Shown: positions 51,052 to 60,825 of the stretch, piece after piece
How positions within the stretch are numbered: position 1 is the stretch's first letter
How the letters are laid out: every line of letters starts with the position of its first letter
NCBI GenBank assembly: GCA_964613795.1
Contig: CAZTJR010000005.1
Span: 60,316-124,315, forward strand
Length of the DNA stretch: 64,000 bases
DNA from: Chromatocurvus sp964613795
GTDB taxonomy: Bacteria > Pseudomonadota > Gammaproteobacteria > Pseudomonadales > Halieaceae
Direction: 5' to 3'
The notes under the pieces: model-generated
Told to the model about the DNA's origin: nothing
The model's input: the letters and a program-made list of their open reading frames with translations, nothing else
The model's database searches: none
Position numbers and translations under genes: made by a program

Positions 51052-52305
51052 CTACATCTGCTCGATCATTTTATCGCCAAAGCCAGAGCAGCTAACAAGC
51101 TCGGCGTCATCCATAAGCCGTTCAAAATCATAGGTTACGGTACGGTTCTGTATGGCCCCGTTCATACCCTTGATGATCAGATCTGCGGCCTCGTTCCAGC
51201 CCATGTGACGCAGCATCATCTCAGCCGAGAGAATCAGTGAACCGGGATTCACCTTGTCCTGCCCGGCGTACTTGGGCGCCGTGCCGTGGGTCGCCTCGAA
51301 CAGAGCAACGGTGTCCGAGAGGTTGGCGCCCGGCGCGATGCCGATACCACCGACCTGCGCTGCCAATGCATCGGACAGGTAATCGCCATTGAGGTTCAGC
51401 GTCGCGACAACGCTGTAGTCGCCAGGCCGCGTAAGAATCTGCTGCAACATGGCGTCGGCGATCACGTCCTTGATCACAATGTCCTTGCCGGACTGCGGAT
51501 TCTTCATGGTCATCCAGGGCCCGCCGTCGAGCAGTTCGGCACCGAACTCCTGTTCAGCAAGCTGGTAACCCCAGTCGCGGAACGCTCCCTCGGTGAATTT
51601 CATGATGTTGCCTTTGTGGACCAGTGTCACTGACGGCAGGTCCTGGTCAATCGCGTACTGAATGGCTTTTCGCACCAGGCGTTGGGTGCCTTCCTGTGAT
51701 ACCGGCTTGACGCCGATACCGACGTCGGTCGGGAAGCGTATCTTGGTGACGCCCATCTCGTTGATCAGGAAATCGACGACCTTCTGGGCTTCCTCGGAAC
51801 CCGCCTTGTATTCGATACCGGCGTAGATGTCTTCGGAGTTCTCGCGGAATATGACCATGTTGCAGTCCCCGGGCTTCTTCACGGGCGATGGCACGCCCTC
51901 GAACCAGCGGACGGGGCGCAGACAGGTATACAGGTCAAGCTCCTGGCGAAGCGCCACGTTGAGCGAGCGGAAGCCGCCGCCCACAGGGGTAGTCAATGGC
52001 CCCTTGATGGCAACGGAATACGCCTTGATCGCATCCAGTGTTTCCTCTGGAAACCAATCGCCCTCATAGAGCTCCGCCGCTTTCTCGCCCGTATAGATTT
52101 CCATCCAGGAGATTTTCTTCTGGCCACCATAGGCCTTGTCGACTGCTGCATCGACGACCTTCACCATGACGGGACTGATGTCGATTCCGATACCGTCACC
52201 TTCAATATATGGAATCACCGGATTATCAGGTACGTTGAGACTGTAGTCGTCATTGACCGTGATACGTTCACCCGCGGTGGGCACCTGAATGTGCTTGTAG
52301 CCCAT
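51052..52305 (-). CDS. icd: NADP-dependent isocitrate dehydrogenase, E. coli type
   Basis: 417 residues. The segment GGGFRSLNVALRQELDLY (about 110-127) contains the serine that AceK phosphorylates in E. coli, and YAGIEY, KGNIMKFTEGAF and NLNGDYLSDALAAQVGG complete the active-site pattern. It oxidises isocitrate to 2-oxoglutarate in the TCA cycle; phospho-control at the glyoxylate branch is possible but aceK is not in the window. The ATG at 52305 follows GGAG by seven bases; the frame is open to 52485. It is divergent from rluE, with 154 bases between. Confidence 0.97.
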   Translation of the reverse strand: MGYKHIQVPTAGERITVNDDYSLNVPDNPVIPYIEGDGIGIDISPVMVKVVDAAVDKAYGGQKKISWMEIYTGEKAAELYEGDWFPEETLDAIKAYSVAIKGPLTTPVGGGFRSLNVALRQELDLYTCLRPVRWFEGVPSPVKKPGDCNMVIFRENSEDIYAGIEYKAGSEEAQKVVDFLINEMGVTKIRFPTDVGIGVKPVSQEGTQRLVRKAIQYAIDQDLPSVTLVHKGNIMKFTEGAFRDWGYQLAEQEFGAELLDGGPWMTMKNPQSGKDIVIKDVIADAMLQQILTRPGDYSVVATLNLNGDYLSDALAAQVGGIGIAPGANLSDTVALFEATHGTAPKYAGQDKVNPGSLILSAEMMLRHMGWNEAADLIIKGMNGAIQNRTVTYDFERLMDDAELVSCSGFGDKMIEQM

Positions 52306-52459
52306 TGATCTACTCCAATGCTGTATGGTTCGATTATTGACGAGGGGACTTGCCTGCGCCACTGCAGCAACAGGGAAACTCTCATCGGAAACGGCCTGTA
52401 GTGTACCAGATTTGTCGCTGGCGCTCCCGCCGCAGCACACACCCGGACCGGGGGAAAGC

Positions 52460-53089
52460 GTGGCCAATATCCTGCTGTTCAACAAACCATTCCGCGTGCT
52501 AAGTCAGTTCTCTGATGCCGCCGGCAGGGCAACGCTGGCCCGCTATCTGCGGGCACCCGGCTTCCGACCCGCCGGCCGTCTGGACTTCGATTCCGAAGGC
52601 CTGCTGGTGCTCAGTGATAATGGCAGGCTGCAGCAGCGCATCGCCAATCCGCGGCACCGGCACTGGAAGTCGTACTGGGTACAGGTGGAAGGTCGCATTT
52701 CCGAGGAAGCACTGGCCCGCCTGCGCGACGGCGTGGCGCTGAACGATGGTCCAACCCTGCCGGCGAAGGCCCGCGTTATCCACGAACCACCCGGTCTATG
52801 GCTGCGCCAGCCGCCGGTGCGCGAACGGCGGCATATCGCCGACAGCTGGCTGGAGCTTTCACTACAGGAGGGTCGCAATCGCCAGGTCCGTCGGATGACC
52901 GCTGCAGTCGGGTACCCCACGCTACGGCTGGTCCGGCACCGCGTGGGAGACTGGTCATTGGCGGGACTGGCTCCCGGCGAGTCGCGCCGGTTCGCCGTGC
53001 ACCTGCCAGCAGGTACCGAGCGACACAACCGCCCGGCAGCGATCGGACCGCAACGGCAGACCCGTAAGCCGGGTACCGGGAAGCAATGA
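52460..53089 (+). CDS. rluE: 23S rRNA pseudouridine synthase RluE
   Basis: 209 residues of the RsuA/RluE group without the N-terminal S4 domain, as usual for RluE. The catalytic aspartate lies in GRLD42FDSEGLLVLSDNG and the partner motif is LQEGRNRQVRRM (about 140-151). E. coli RluE modifies U2457 of 23S rRNA. The GTG start at 52460 follows GGGGGA by five bases; a longer reading from 52325 lacks homology. It heads the operon rluE-nudJ-mnmA-hflD-purB and overlaps nudJ by four bases. Confidence 0.92.
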   Translation: MANILLFNKPFRVLSQFSDAAGRATLARYLRAPGFRPAGRLDFDSEGLLVLSDNGRLQQRIANPRHRHWKSYWVQVEGRISEEALARLRDGVALNDGPTLPAKARVIHEPPGLWLRQPPVRERRHIADSWLELSLQEGRNRQVRRMTAAVGYPTLRLVRHRVGDWSLAGLAPGESRRFAVHLPAGTERHNRPAAIGPQRQTRKPGTGKQ

Positions 53090-53535
53090 AGGTCTGGTGC
53101 CCGCGCGCCACGGTGGCCACCGTTATAATGGATGCGCAACAGCGCTTCCTCATGGTTGAGGAATGCGACAGGCAAAGCGGACAGCGCGTATTCAACCAGC
53201 CCGCAGGCCATCTCGAGCCAGGCGAGACGCTGCAGGCGGCAGCACTGCGGGAAACCCGCGAAGAAACCGGATGGACTGTCACCCTGACCGGTGTCATCGG
53301 CATTTCCCTGTGGACGCCCGGCGAGGGCATGCCCACCTTCCTCCGGACCACCTTCATGGCAAGACCTGAAGCACGCGAGCCGGCGGCCAGGATTGATCCC
53401 GACATACTCGCCGTGCACTGGCTCGGACACGCCGATCTGAATGCGCTTTCTGCTAGAATGCGCAGTCCGCTGGTGCTGGCCTCCATCGAGCGCGCTCGCA
53501 GCGGCACCGTTTATCCCCTGGACAGCATTTTTTAG
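53086..53535 (+). CDS. nudJ: NudJ Nudix phosphatase
   Basis: 149 residues with a complete Nudix box at 41-63 (GHLEPGETLQAAALRETREE then TGW). E. coli NudJ hydrolyses HMP-PP, thiamine pyrophosphate and nucleoside tri- or diphosphates. It overlaps rluE by four bases and ends three bases before mnmA, the same order as in E. coli. Confidence 0.94.
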   Translation: MKVWCPRATVATVIMDAQQRFLMVEECDRQSGQRVFNQPAGHLEPGETLQAAALRETREETGWTVTLTGVIGISLWTPGEGMPTFLRTTFMARPEAREPAARIDPDILAVHWLGHADLNALSARMRSPLVLASIERARSGTVYPLDSIF

Positions 53536-53538
53536 CCA

Positions 53539-54630
53539 ATGACAACTGCATCTACCAAAGTCATCGTCGGCATGTCCGGCGGCGTCGACTCCTCCGTCAG
53601 TGCACTGTTGCTGAAACGGGCCGGCTACGTCGTGGAAGGCCTGTTCATGAAGAACTGGGACGAGGATGACGGCACCGAATACTGCACGGCCAAAGACGAC
53701 TATGCCGATGCACAGGCGGTGGCGGATCGCATCGGTATACCGTTGCACGGCGCAAATTTTGCGGCGGAGTACTGGGACAACGTCTTTGAGCATTTCCTGG
53801 CGGAATACCGCGCAGGACGCACACCCAACCCCGACATTCTATGTAACCGCGAAATAAAGTTTCGCGCCTTCCTAGACTACGCCCTGATGCTTGGCGCCGA
53901 CCTTATTGCGACGGGTCACTACGCGCGCCGCGGCGAACGCGACGGCAAGACCACACTGCTCAAGGGCGAGGATCACAACAAGGACCAGAGTTACTTTCTC
54001 CATGCCGTGGATCACGATGCACTCGCCCGCACCCTGTTCCCGATAGGCGACATGGCCAAGCCCGACGTTCGCAGCATTGCCGCTGCTGAGGGGCTCATCA
54101 CGCATGACAAAAAGGATTCCACCGGCATTTGCTTTATCGGCGAGCGCCGTTTTCGCGATTTTCTACAGCAGTACCTGCCTGCCAGGCCGGGGCGCATCGT
54201 GGATCCCGAAGGAGCGTATCTCGGTGACCACCAGGGCCTGATGTATCACACCATCGGACAGCGGCAGGGACTGGGCATTGGCGGGCGCGCCGATGCCGGT
54301 GATGCGCCCTGGTACGTGGCAGACAAGTGTCTGCAGCGCAACGAACTGGTGGTGGTGCAGGGCAACAACCACCCCGCCCTGTTCAAGCGCGCGCTGGCAA
54401 CGAGCCCAGCGCTGTGGGTAGCCGGGGAATCGCCGGACCTACCTATGCGCTGCCATGCCAAGATCCGCTACCGCCAGGAAGACCAGCCGTGCTGCGTGAC
54501 CGCCAGAGAGACGGGGTTGCACGTAGCCTTCGACAATCCGCAGCGCGCCGTAACCCCTGGGCAGTCCATCGTTTTCTATCGCGGCGATGAGTGTCTTGGC
54601 GGCGCCGTTATCGAGACCGCCCATGCGTGA
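53539..54630 (+). CDS. mnmA: tRNA 2-thiouridylase MnmA
   Basis: 363 residues. PP-loop SGGVDSS (13-19), the FMKNWDEDDG segment, the catalytic-cysteine motifs PDILCNREIKF (about 96-106) and STGICFIGERRF (about 194-205), and the GQRQGLGIGG loop identify MnmA. It makes s2U34 in tRNA-Lys, Glu and Gln. It is flanked by nudJ (3-base gap) and hflD (8-base overlap). Confidence 0.97.
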   Translation: MTTASTKVIVGMSGGVDSSVSALLLKRAGYVVEGLFMKNWDEDDGTEYCTAKDDYADAQAVADRIGIPLHGANFAAEYWDNVFEHFLAEYRAGRTPNPDILCNREIKFRAFLDYALMLGADLIATGHYARRGERDGKTTLLKGEDHNKDQSYFLHAVDHDALARTLFPIGDMAKPDVRSIAAAEGLITHDKKDSTGICFIGERRFRDFLQQYLPARPGRIVDPEGAYLGDHQGLMYHTIGQRQGLGIGGRADAGDAPWYVADKCLQRNELVVVQGNNHPALFKRALATSPALWVAGESPDLPMRCHAKIRYRQEDQPCCVTARETGLHVAFDNPQRAVTPGQSIVFYRGDECLGGAVIETAHA

Positions 54631-55252
54631 GCTGGAACAGCAAACCCTTGCCCTTGCGGGGGTCGCGCAGTCAGCGCGCATGGTCGACCAACTATCGCGC
54701 ACTGGAAGCTATCCGGCGCAGTTCCTGCAGGCATCTATTCATAGCCTGTTTCGCTTCGAAGCCGAAGACGCCGCAGCGGTCTTTGGTGGCGTCGCCGGCG
54801 TCAAGCTGGGACTCGACACCCTGTCCAGCCTGCTGGCGAACCAGCAGGGCCCGGAGCAGCGCGATGTCAATCGCTACCTGTTTTCGCTGCTGCATCTTGA
54901 GCGCCGCTTTGCCGCGGATCCCGAAATGATGGGCGTGGTGCACTCCAGGCTTCAGCACGCGAGCTTCAAGGCAGAGCATTTCAGCGACAACGTCGGCGAA
55001 GTGTGCCACAGCATTGCGGGCATCTACGGCGACACCCTCAGCCAGCTGCGCTTCCGCATCAAGGTCACGGGCAGCGCGCAACACCTGCAGGATCGCCAGA
55101 CTGCGGACAAAATACGTGCCTTATTGTTGGCCGGGATCCGCTCAGCATTCCTCTGGCGACAGCTCGGTGGACGTCGCTGGAAACTCGTCCTTCAGCGCCG
55201 ACGCCAGCTAGCCGTCTGCCAGAAGCTGTCCCGAGGACTGGGCGTGGTGTAA
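54623..55252 (+). CDS. hflD: HflD, high frequency lysogenization protein homolog
   Basis: 209 residues, mostly helical, with the family pattern LALAGVAQSARMVDQLSRTG (about 9-28) and RYLFSLLHLERR. In E. coli HflD is a peripheral membrane protein that binds lambda CII; its normal role is unknown. It always sits between mnmA and purB in gammaproteobacteria, as here. The ATG at 54623 lies inside the end of mnmA. Confidence 0.93.
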   Translation: MRELEQQTLALAGVAQSARMVDQLSRTGSYPAQFLQASIHSLFRFEAEDAAAVFGGVAGVKLGLDTLSSLLANQQGPEQRDVNRYLFSLLHLERRFAADPEMMGVVHSRLQHASFKAEHFSDNVGEVCHSIAGIYGDTLSQLRFRIKVTGSAQHLQDRQTADKIRALLLAGIRSAFLWRQLGGRRWKLVLQRRRQLAVCQKLSRGLGVV

Positions 55253-55277
55253 AATCCGCTACTTTTCGGAGGCGCAG

Positions 55278-56651
55278 ATGAATCCATCCACACTCACAGC
55301 GGTGAGTCCGATCGACGGGCGCTACGCCGGCAAGACCCAGGCGCTCAGGCATATTTTCAGTGAGTATGGATTGATGCACCGTCGCATCGAGGTTGAGGTG
55401 CGGTGGTTGCAGCGGCTCGCCGCCAACCCGGGAATTACCGAGGTTCCGCCGCTGTCGCCAGACGCCAACACCGAGCTCGATGCAATCATCAATGACTTTG
55501 ATGAGGACCAGGCTGCCCACGTCAAGACCATTGAAAAAGTCACCAACCATGACGTGAAGGCGGTCGAATACTTCATCAAGGAGCGTATCGCTCCCCACCC
55601 GGAACTCGACGCCATCGCCGAGTTCGTGCATTTTGCCTGCACCTCTGAAGACATCAATAATCTGGCCCATGCCATGATGCTTCGGGACGGCGTACAGTCC
55701 GTCATCTATCCGTCGCTGGCAACGATTCGCGATACGCTGCGAACAATGGTGACGGCTTTTTCGGCGCAGCCGATGCTGTCGCGCACCCACGGGCAGACAG
55801 CCAGTCCAACCACGGTGGGCAAGGAAATCGCCAACGTGGTGGCGCGGCTGGATCGCCAGCTCGCATCGCTGGAGAAGCAAAGCTACCTTGGCAAAATCAA
55901 CGGCGCAGTAGGCAATTACAACGCGCACCTTGCAGCCTATCCTGAAGTCGACTGGCCGGCCAACGCGCGTATCTTTGTTGAATCGCTGGGCCTTGACGTC
56001 AACCCCTGGACGACGCAGATCGAGCCGCACGATTACATGGCAGAACTCTTTCACGCCATGTCACGACTGAACACAATTCTGCTGGATCTCAGTCGCGATA
56101 TCTGGGGCTATATCTCGCTGGGGTACTTCAAGCAGAAAACCGTGGAGGGTGAGGTGGGCTCATCCACAATGCCGCACAAGGTCAACCCGATCGACTTCGA
56201 GAACGCCGAAGGCAATCTGGGTCTGGCCAACGCGATTTTCAGTCATCTGGCGGAGAAGCTGCCGATCAGCCGCTGGCAGCGTGACCTCACTGACTCCACG
56301 GCCCTGCGCAACATGGGCGTCGGATTCGGCTACAGCCTGATTGCCTACGCCTCGCTGCAGAAAGGTCTGGGCAAGCTGGAGCTCAACGCGCAGCAACTCG
56401 ATCGGGATCTTGAAGACAGTTGGGAAGTCCTCGCGGAAGCAGTGCAGACCGTCATGCGCCGACATGGCATCGACAAGCCCTACGAAAAGCTCAAGGCCCT
56501 GACCCGAGGCCAGGCGATAACCCGCGACAGTCTGCACACCTTCATCGAGAGCCTGGACACGCTCCCCGAGTCAGCACGACGCGAGCTGCTCGCGCTCACC
56601 CCCCCCACCTATACCGGCAACGCGCGGGCCCAGGCCGAAGACCTTGGGTGA
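55278..56651 (+). CDS. purB: Adenylosuccinate lyase
   Basis: 457 residues, fumarase superfamily. The signature loop GSSTMPHKVNPIDFENAEG (about 294-312), the catalytic His region SRTHGQTASPTTVGKE (about 169-184) and TSEDINNLAH are all present. It acts twice in purine synthesis (SAICAR to AICAR, and adenylosuccinate to AMP). The ATG follows GGAGG by five bases. A GNAT-type gene begins seven bases after its stop. Confidence 0.98.
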   Translation: MNPSTLTAVSPIDGRYAGKTQALRHIFSEYGLMHRRIEVEVRWLQRLAANPGITEVPPLSPDANTELDAIINDFDEDQAAHVKTIEKVTNHDVKAVEYFIKERIAPHPELDAIAEFVHFACTSEDINNLAHAMMLRDGVQSVIYPSLATIRDTLRTMVTAFSAQPMLSRTHGQTASPTTVGKEIANVVARLDRQLASLEKQSYLGKINGAVGNYNAHLAAYPEVDWPANARIFVESLGLDVNPWTTQIEPHDYMAELFHAMSRLNTILLDLSRDIWGYISLGYFKQKTVEGEVGSSTMPHKVNPIDFENAEGNLGLANAIFSHLAEKLPISRWQRDLTDSTALRNMGVGFGYSLIAYASLQKGLGKLELNAQQLDRDLEDSWEVLAEAVQTVMRRHGIDKPYEKLKALTRGQAITRDSLHTFIESLDTLPESARRELLALTPPTYTGNARAQAEDLG

Positions 56652-56658
56652 GGCCGCC

Positions 56659-57579
56659 GTGTCAGCTGAACCACTAAGCCTGCGCCAGGCAAACTGGGAT
56701 CGGGATCAGGACACCCTGAGGACACTGCGAGAAACGGTTTTCGTAAAAGAGCAGGGGGTGCCCGCGGACATCGAGTGGGATGGCAAGGACGCGGCGGCAG
56801 CACATGCCATTGCCGACCTCGGGGGCCGCCCCGTCGCCTGCGGACGCCTGATGCCGGACGGAAAAATCGGCCGTATGGCGGTGCTGCCGGAGGCACGCAA
56901 CAGAGGCATCGGTGCCCGCGTCATGACAGCCCTGATTGATCAGGCGATGCGTGGGGGCATGCGCGCTGTCTATCTGCATGCACAGGCCCATGCCGCGGGT
57001 TTCTACCGGCGGCAGGCCTTCATTCAGGAAGGCGATCCCTTTATCGAGGCCGGCATTGAGCATGTCGCCATGCGACGGGAACTGGACTATACGGCGTGCC
57101 GGATCGATGTCGTACCGGTGTCCTATCCGCAGCCCTTTGCGGCGCTCGCCATTGCGTTGGCCAGCACAGCGCGACGGCATCTGGACATTCTCAGTCCGGC
57201 GCTGGACGCCAGGGTATTCGACAACGACACGCTTGTCAGCGCGATAACGGCAGTGGTGCGCCAGACGCGGCATGCGCGTGTGCGTATCCTGGTTGGCGAT
57301 GCGGAAGCGGTGACATCGCGCGGTCACCGTTTGCTGACGCTGGCTCGCCGCCTGCCGACCAGCATACACTTTCGGCATCTGCCGGAGCACCCCGACTGGC
57401 GAGGCCACAGCGCCGTGATTCGCGACCGCGACGGCGTGCTGATCGCGCCGGCGGAAGATCGGGATAACGGTTTTTTCCGGATTGATGATCGCGCGGGTGG
57501 CGCACGCCATAGCGATACGTTCAACGAGCTCTGGCAACACGCCAGTGCGCATCCCGGATTTCGCAGCCTGAGCCTGTAA
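56659..57579 (+). CDS. GNAT acetyltransferase fused to a C-terminal DUF7931-like domain
   Basis: 306 residues in two parts. The N-part (about 8-145) is a GNAT domain of the ElaA/YitI-like kind: VFVKEQGVPADIEWDGKD, then GRMAVLPEARNRGIGARVM for acetyl-CoA, and a YLHAQAHAAGFYRRQAF segment. The C-part (about 160-306) resembles a phospholipase-D-like or DUF7931 domain of unknown role, with DNDTLVSAI, HARVRILVGDAEAV and IRDRDGVLIAPAEDRDNGFFRIDD. Start is a GTG at 56659, six bases after GAGG; a TTG at 56644 is less likely. It directly follows purB, so it may be the last operon gene, though a purine link is not evident. Confidence 0.82.
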   Translation: MSAEPLSLRQANWDRDQDTLRTLRETVFVKEQGVPADIEWDGKDAAAAHAIADLGGRPVACGRLMPDGKIGRMAVLPEARNRGIGARVMTALIDQAMRGGMRAVYLHAQAHAAGFYRRQAFIQEGDPFIEAGIEHVAMRRELDYTACRIDVVPVSYPQPFAALAIALASTARRHLDILSPALDARVFDNDTLVSAITAVVRQTRHARVRILVGDAEAVTSRGHRLLTLARRLPTSIHFRHLPEHPDWRGHSAVIRDRDGVLIAPAEDRDNGFFRIDDRAGGARHSDTFNELWQHASAHPGFRSLSL

Positions 57580-57613
57580 CCGCCCGCCGCAGGCCATACG
57601 GGCTGCGCGGCGG
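57580..57613. terminator. GC-rich hairpin between convergent GNAT and putA genes
   Basis: A CCGCC...GCAGG-type 5' arm (57580-57595) can pair with a 3' arm ending GCGGCGG (57600-57613) over about 13 base pairs with small bulges, in the 44-base gap between two stop codons. It could end both transcripts. There is no strong U-run in either direction. Confidence 0.4.
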
Positions 57614-57623
57614 TACTCCCCTA

Positions 57624-60600
57624 TTACTCTGCCAGATTGAACAGCTGCGCGTTACCGCCCTTGGCGGTGACGTTATCTGTGCGGGTTTTCTCTGTCACGA
57701 AACGCAGCACGTAGTGCGGACCACCCGCCTTGGGACCCGTGCCGGAGAGCCCCTGGCCACCGAAGGGATTGACCCCGACAATCGCGCCCACCATGTTGCG
57801 GTTGATGTAGGTATTGCCAACGCGAGTCGCGTTGAATACGTCCCGCGCAAAACCATCAATGCGGCTGTGCACGCCCAGCGTCAAGCCGTAGCCCGACCGG
57901 TTGATGGATTCGAGCACCGCGGAAAGCTCGCTCGCGCGATAGCGGATGACGTGCAGAATGGGCCCGAAAACCTCTGATTCAAGCTGGTCGAGGCGTTCGA
58001 TCCCGTAAACCCGCGGTGCAAAAAACGTCCCCGCCAGTGCCTCAGAACCCAGTTCACAGGCGGCGATTGGCACTGCCTCACGGTCCATGCGCTCCGCGTG
58101 GCGCTGCAGCATCGCCTGCGCCCCGGCGTCGATGACCGGCCCGATATCAGTTTCCAGCTTCGAGGGATCGCCGATCCGCAACTCCTTCATCGCCCCGCCC
58201 AGCATGCCCAGCACTTTGTCGGCGATATCATCCTGAAGATACATGACGCGCAACGCGCTGCAGCGCTGTCCGGCACTCTGGAAGGCAGAAATCACGACGT
58301 CATCCACCACCTGCTCAGGCAGTGCGGTCGCGTCCACCAGCATGCAGTTGATGCCGCCAGTCTCGGCAATGAGCACGGGCAATGCGCCATCGCGATCCGC
58401 CAGCGTCCGGTTGATCAGCTTCGCGGTCTGCGTGCTGCCGGTAAAAGCAACGCCGGCGACGCGACTATCAGAAACCAGGGCCGCACCCACGCGCGCACCA
58501 TCACCCGGCAGCAGTTGGAGGACGCTGTCGGGCACGCCCGCCTCACACATCAGTGACACAGCTCGTGCCGCTATCAGCGGCGTCTGCTCTGCCGGCTTTG
58601 CGATGACGCTGTTGCCCGCCACCAGTGCCGCGACCACCTGCCCAGTAAATATTGCCAGCGGAAAATTCCAGGGGCTGATACACACAAACACACCACGACC
58701 GTGCAGCGTTAACTCGTTCATTTCACCGGTAGGTCCGGGCAGCACCTGCGGCGCCAGTCGCAGACGGGCCTGCTGAGCATAGTAGCGACAAAAATCAATC
58801 GCTTCCCGCACCTCGGACAGGCCGTCATCCAGCGTACGCCCGGCCTCGCGGGAAAGCAGGGCCATCAGTTCATGACAATGCTCCTCCATGAGGTCGGCCA
58901 GCCGCTCCAGACACCCGGCACGCTGCTCTACGCCGGCGGCATCCCATGCCGGCTGGGCATTAACTGCCGCAGAAAGGGCGCTGTCAATCGCAGCATCACT
59001 GGCCTCAACAACAGTACCGACAACCTCGTCCCGCTGCGCCGGGTTGCGCACGGGCTGCGCCTCACCCTCATGCCGCTGTCCGGCAAGCAGAGGCGCGGCT
59101 TGCCACTGGGCACGGGCAAAGGTCTGCATATCGCGGCGTAACCGATCCGCATGCACCGGATCAGAGAGGTCGATACCTGCAGCATTGCGCCATGGCGGGG
59201 TGGCATCGCGATACAGCAAAGGTGGCGGCGGTATCTGCGGGTGGCGGCGGGCCTCGCCCTCTGCTGACTGTTCGACAGGGTCTCGCAGGAGCACCTCCGG
59301 CGGTGTATCACTGTCGAGAAAGCGGTTGACGAAAGAGCTGTTGGCGCCATTCTCGAGCAGCCGCCTGACCAGGTAAGGCAGCAGATCGCGATGGTTTCCC
59401 ACCGGCGCATACACTCGAACCGGCGTGTCAGGTGCCTCACGCAGGACCTCTTCGTAGAGAAGCTCACCCATGCCATGCAGGCGCTGGAACTCGTAATCCC
59501 GACGTTCCCCGGCGACGGCCTGGATGAACGCGATGGTATGGGCATTGTGCGTGGCAAACTGCGAGTAAATCGCATCCCCGGCCTCCAGCAGGGCCTCGGC
59601 GCACACCTGGTAGGAGAGATCCGTATGGCATTTGCGCGTGAATACGGGGTAGTCATTCAGGCCCAGTTCCTGCGCATGCTTAATCTCGCTGTCCCAGTAG
59701 GCGCCCTTGACAAGCCGCACCATCAGGCGGCGGTCGGTATCCCTCGCCAGGTCCGCCAGCCACTGCACCACCGGAAGCGCACGCTTGTGGTAGGCCTGCA
59801 GCACAAAGCCAAGACCGTTCCATCCGGCCAGCGCGGGATCCCGCGCAAGGGCTTCAAACACATCCAGCGACATATCAAGGCGATCGCACTCCTCGGCATC
59901 AATACTCAGACCGATACGGGCCTGCTTCGCCATCAGCGCCAGTTCACGCACACGCGGTAACAGCTCACCCATCACGCGATCATGCTGGCGATACTGGTAA
60001 CGTGGATGCAGTGCCGACAGTTTTACCGAGATGCCATTGGCGGCGTAGACGTCCCGCGACTTCACCGTAACGCCGATGGTGCGAATGGCGTCGGCATAGG
60101 AATCGAAGTAATTGCTGGCATCGCCTGCCGTGCGCGCGCCCTCGCCCAGCATATCGAAGGAAAACCGGGTCCCTCTGGGCGCTTCGGTGGTTCCGCGGGT
60201 CAATGCCTCGCTGATCGTGCGACCCAGCACATACTGACCTCCCATGATACGCATTGCCTGTAAGGTAGCGCGGCGAACAACGGGCTCGCCGAGGGTGGTC
60301 GACAGCCGCCGCACCCAGGACCCCGTATCATGCACGATAGGATCATCCAGGCGGACGATACGGCCGGTCAGCATGAGTCCCCACACCGAGGCATTCACAA
60401 AGCGTGATTGCGAACGTCCCTGATGAGAGCCCCAGTCTCCCGAGCGTATTTTCTCGGCAATCAGCCGGTCGGCAGTTTCCTCATCGGGCACCCGCAGCAG
60501 CGCCTCGGCGAGACACATGAGTGCGATGCCTTCCTTATTGGACAGGCCGAACTCCTGCAGGAAAGCATCCAGCGTACCGGATCTGTCGCTTTTACCGCGG

Positions 60601-60755
60601 CAGCGCTGCACCAGATCAATTGCCCGGGCCAATACCCGGGCGCGGACCTCGGCATCCATGGCGTGCCGCTGCAAAAGATCGGCGACGACGCCCGGTTCAC
60701 TGGCGGTCGTCGCGGCGCGAATGCCACCACGAAAATCGGAACTCTGACTGCTCAT
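57624..60755 (-). CDS. putA: PutA bifunctional proline dehydrogenase / P5C dehydrogenase
   Basis: 1043 residues. The N-half (about 80-500) is the FAD-dependent TIM-barrel proline dehydrogenase, with AYWDSEIKHAQELGLNDYPVF and RLHGMGELLYEEV. The C-half (about 540-1000) is an aldehyde dehydrogenase-type P5C dehydrogenase, with SPWNFPLAIFTGQVVAALVAGN, FTGSTQTAKLI and the catalytic Cys in SAGQRCSALRV. Substrate passes between the sites. It lacks the ribbon-helix-helix DNA-binding domain of E. coli PutA (1320 residues), so it cannot repress its own gene that way. The ATG at 60755 is used; a GTG at 60767 is a close alternative. meaB ends 70 bases upstream on the same strand. Confidence 0.97.
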   Translation of the reverse strand: MSSQSSDFRGGIRAATTASEPGVVADLLQRHAMDAEVRARVLARAIDLVQRCRGKSDRSGTLDAFLQEFGLSNKEGIALMCLAEALLRVPDEETADRLIAEKIRSGDWGSHQGRSQSRFVNASVWGLMLTGRIVRLDDPIVHDTGSWVRRLSTTLGEPVVRRATLQAMRIMGGQYVLGRTISEALTRGTTEAPRGTRFSFDMLGEGARTAGDASNYFDSYADAIRTIGVTVKSRDVYAANGISVKLSALHPRYQYRQHDRVMGELLPRVRELALMAKQARIGLSIDAEECDRLDMSLDVFEALARDPALAGWNGLGFVLQAYHKRALPVVQWLADLARDTDRRLMVRLVKGAYWDSEIKHAQELGLNDYPVFTRKCHTDLSYQVCAEALLEAGDAIYSQFATHNAHTIAFIQAVAGERRDYEFQRLHGMGELLYEEVLREAPDTPVRVYAPVGNHRDLLPYLVRRLLENGANSSFVNRFLDSDTPPEVLLRDPVEQSAEGEARRHPQIPPPPLLYRDATPPWRNAAGIDLSDPVHADRLRRDMQTFARAQWQAAPLLAGQRHEGEAQPVRNPAQRDEVVGTVVEASDAAIDSALSAAVNAQPAWDAAGVEQRAGCLERLADLMEEHCHELMALLSREAGRTLDDGLSEVREAIDFCRYYAQQARLRLAPQVLPGPTGEMNELTLHGRGVFVCISPWNFPLAIFTGQVVAALVAGNSVIAKPAEQTPLIAARAVSLMCEAGVPDSVLQLLPGDGARVGAALVSDSRVAGVAFTGSTQTAKLINRTLADRDGALPVLIAETGGINCMLVDATALPEQVVDDVVISAFQSAGQRCSALRVMYLQDDIADKVLGMLGGAMKELRIGDPSKLETDIGPVIDAGAQAMLQRHAERMDREAVPIAACELGSEALAGTFFAPRVYGIERLDQLESEVFGPILHVIRYRASELSAVLESINRSGYGLTLGVHSRIDGFARDVFNATRVGNTYINRNMVGAIVGVNPFGGQGLSGTGPKAGGPHYVLRFVTEKTRTDNVTAKGGNAQLFNLAE

Positions 60756-60825
60756 GCCAACTCTCACTTTTCTGACGTCTCCCTATTCTCGCGGTTTTGC
60801 AGCACAAAGACGAGAGGGGGCCGCG

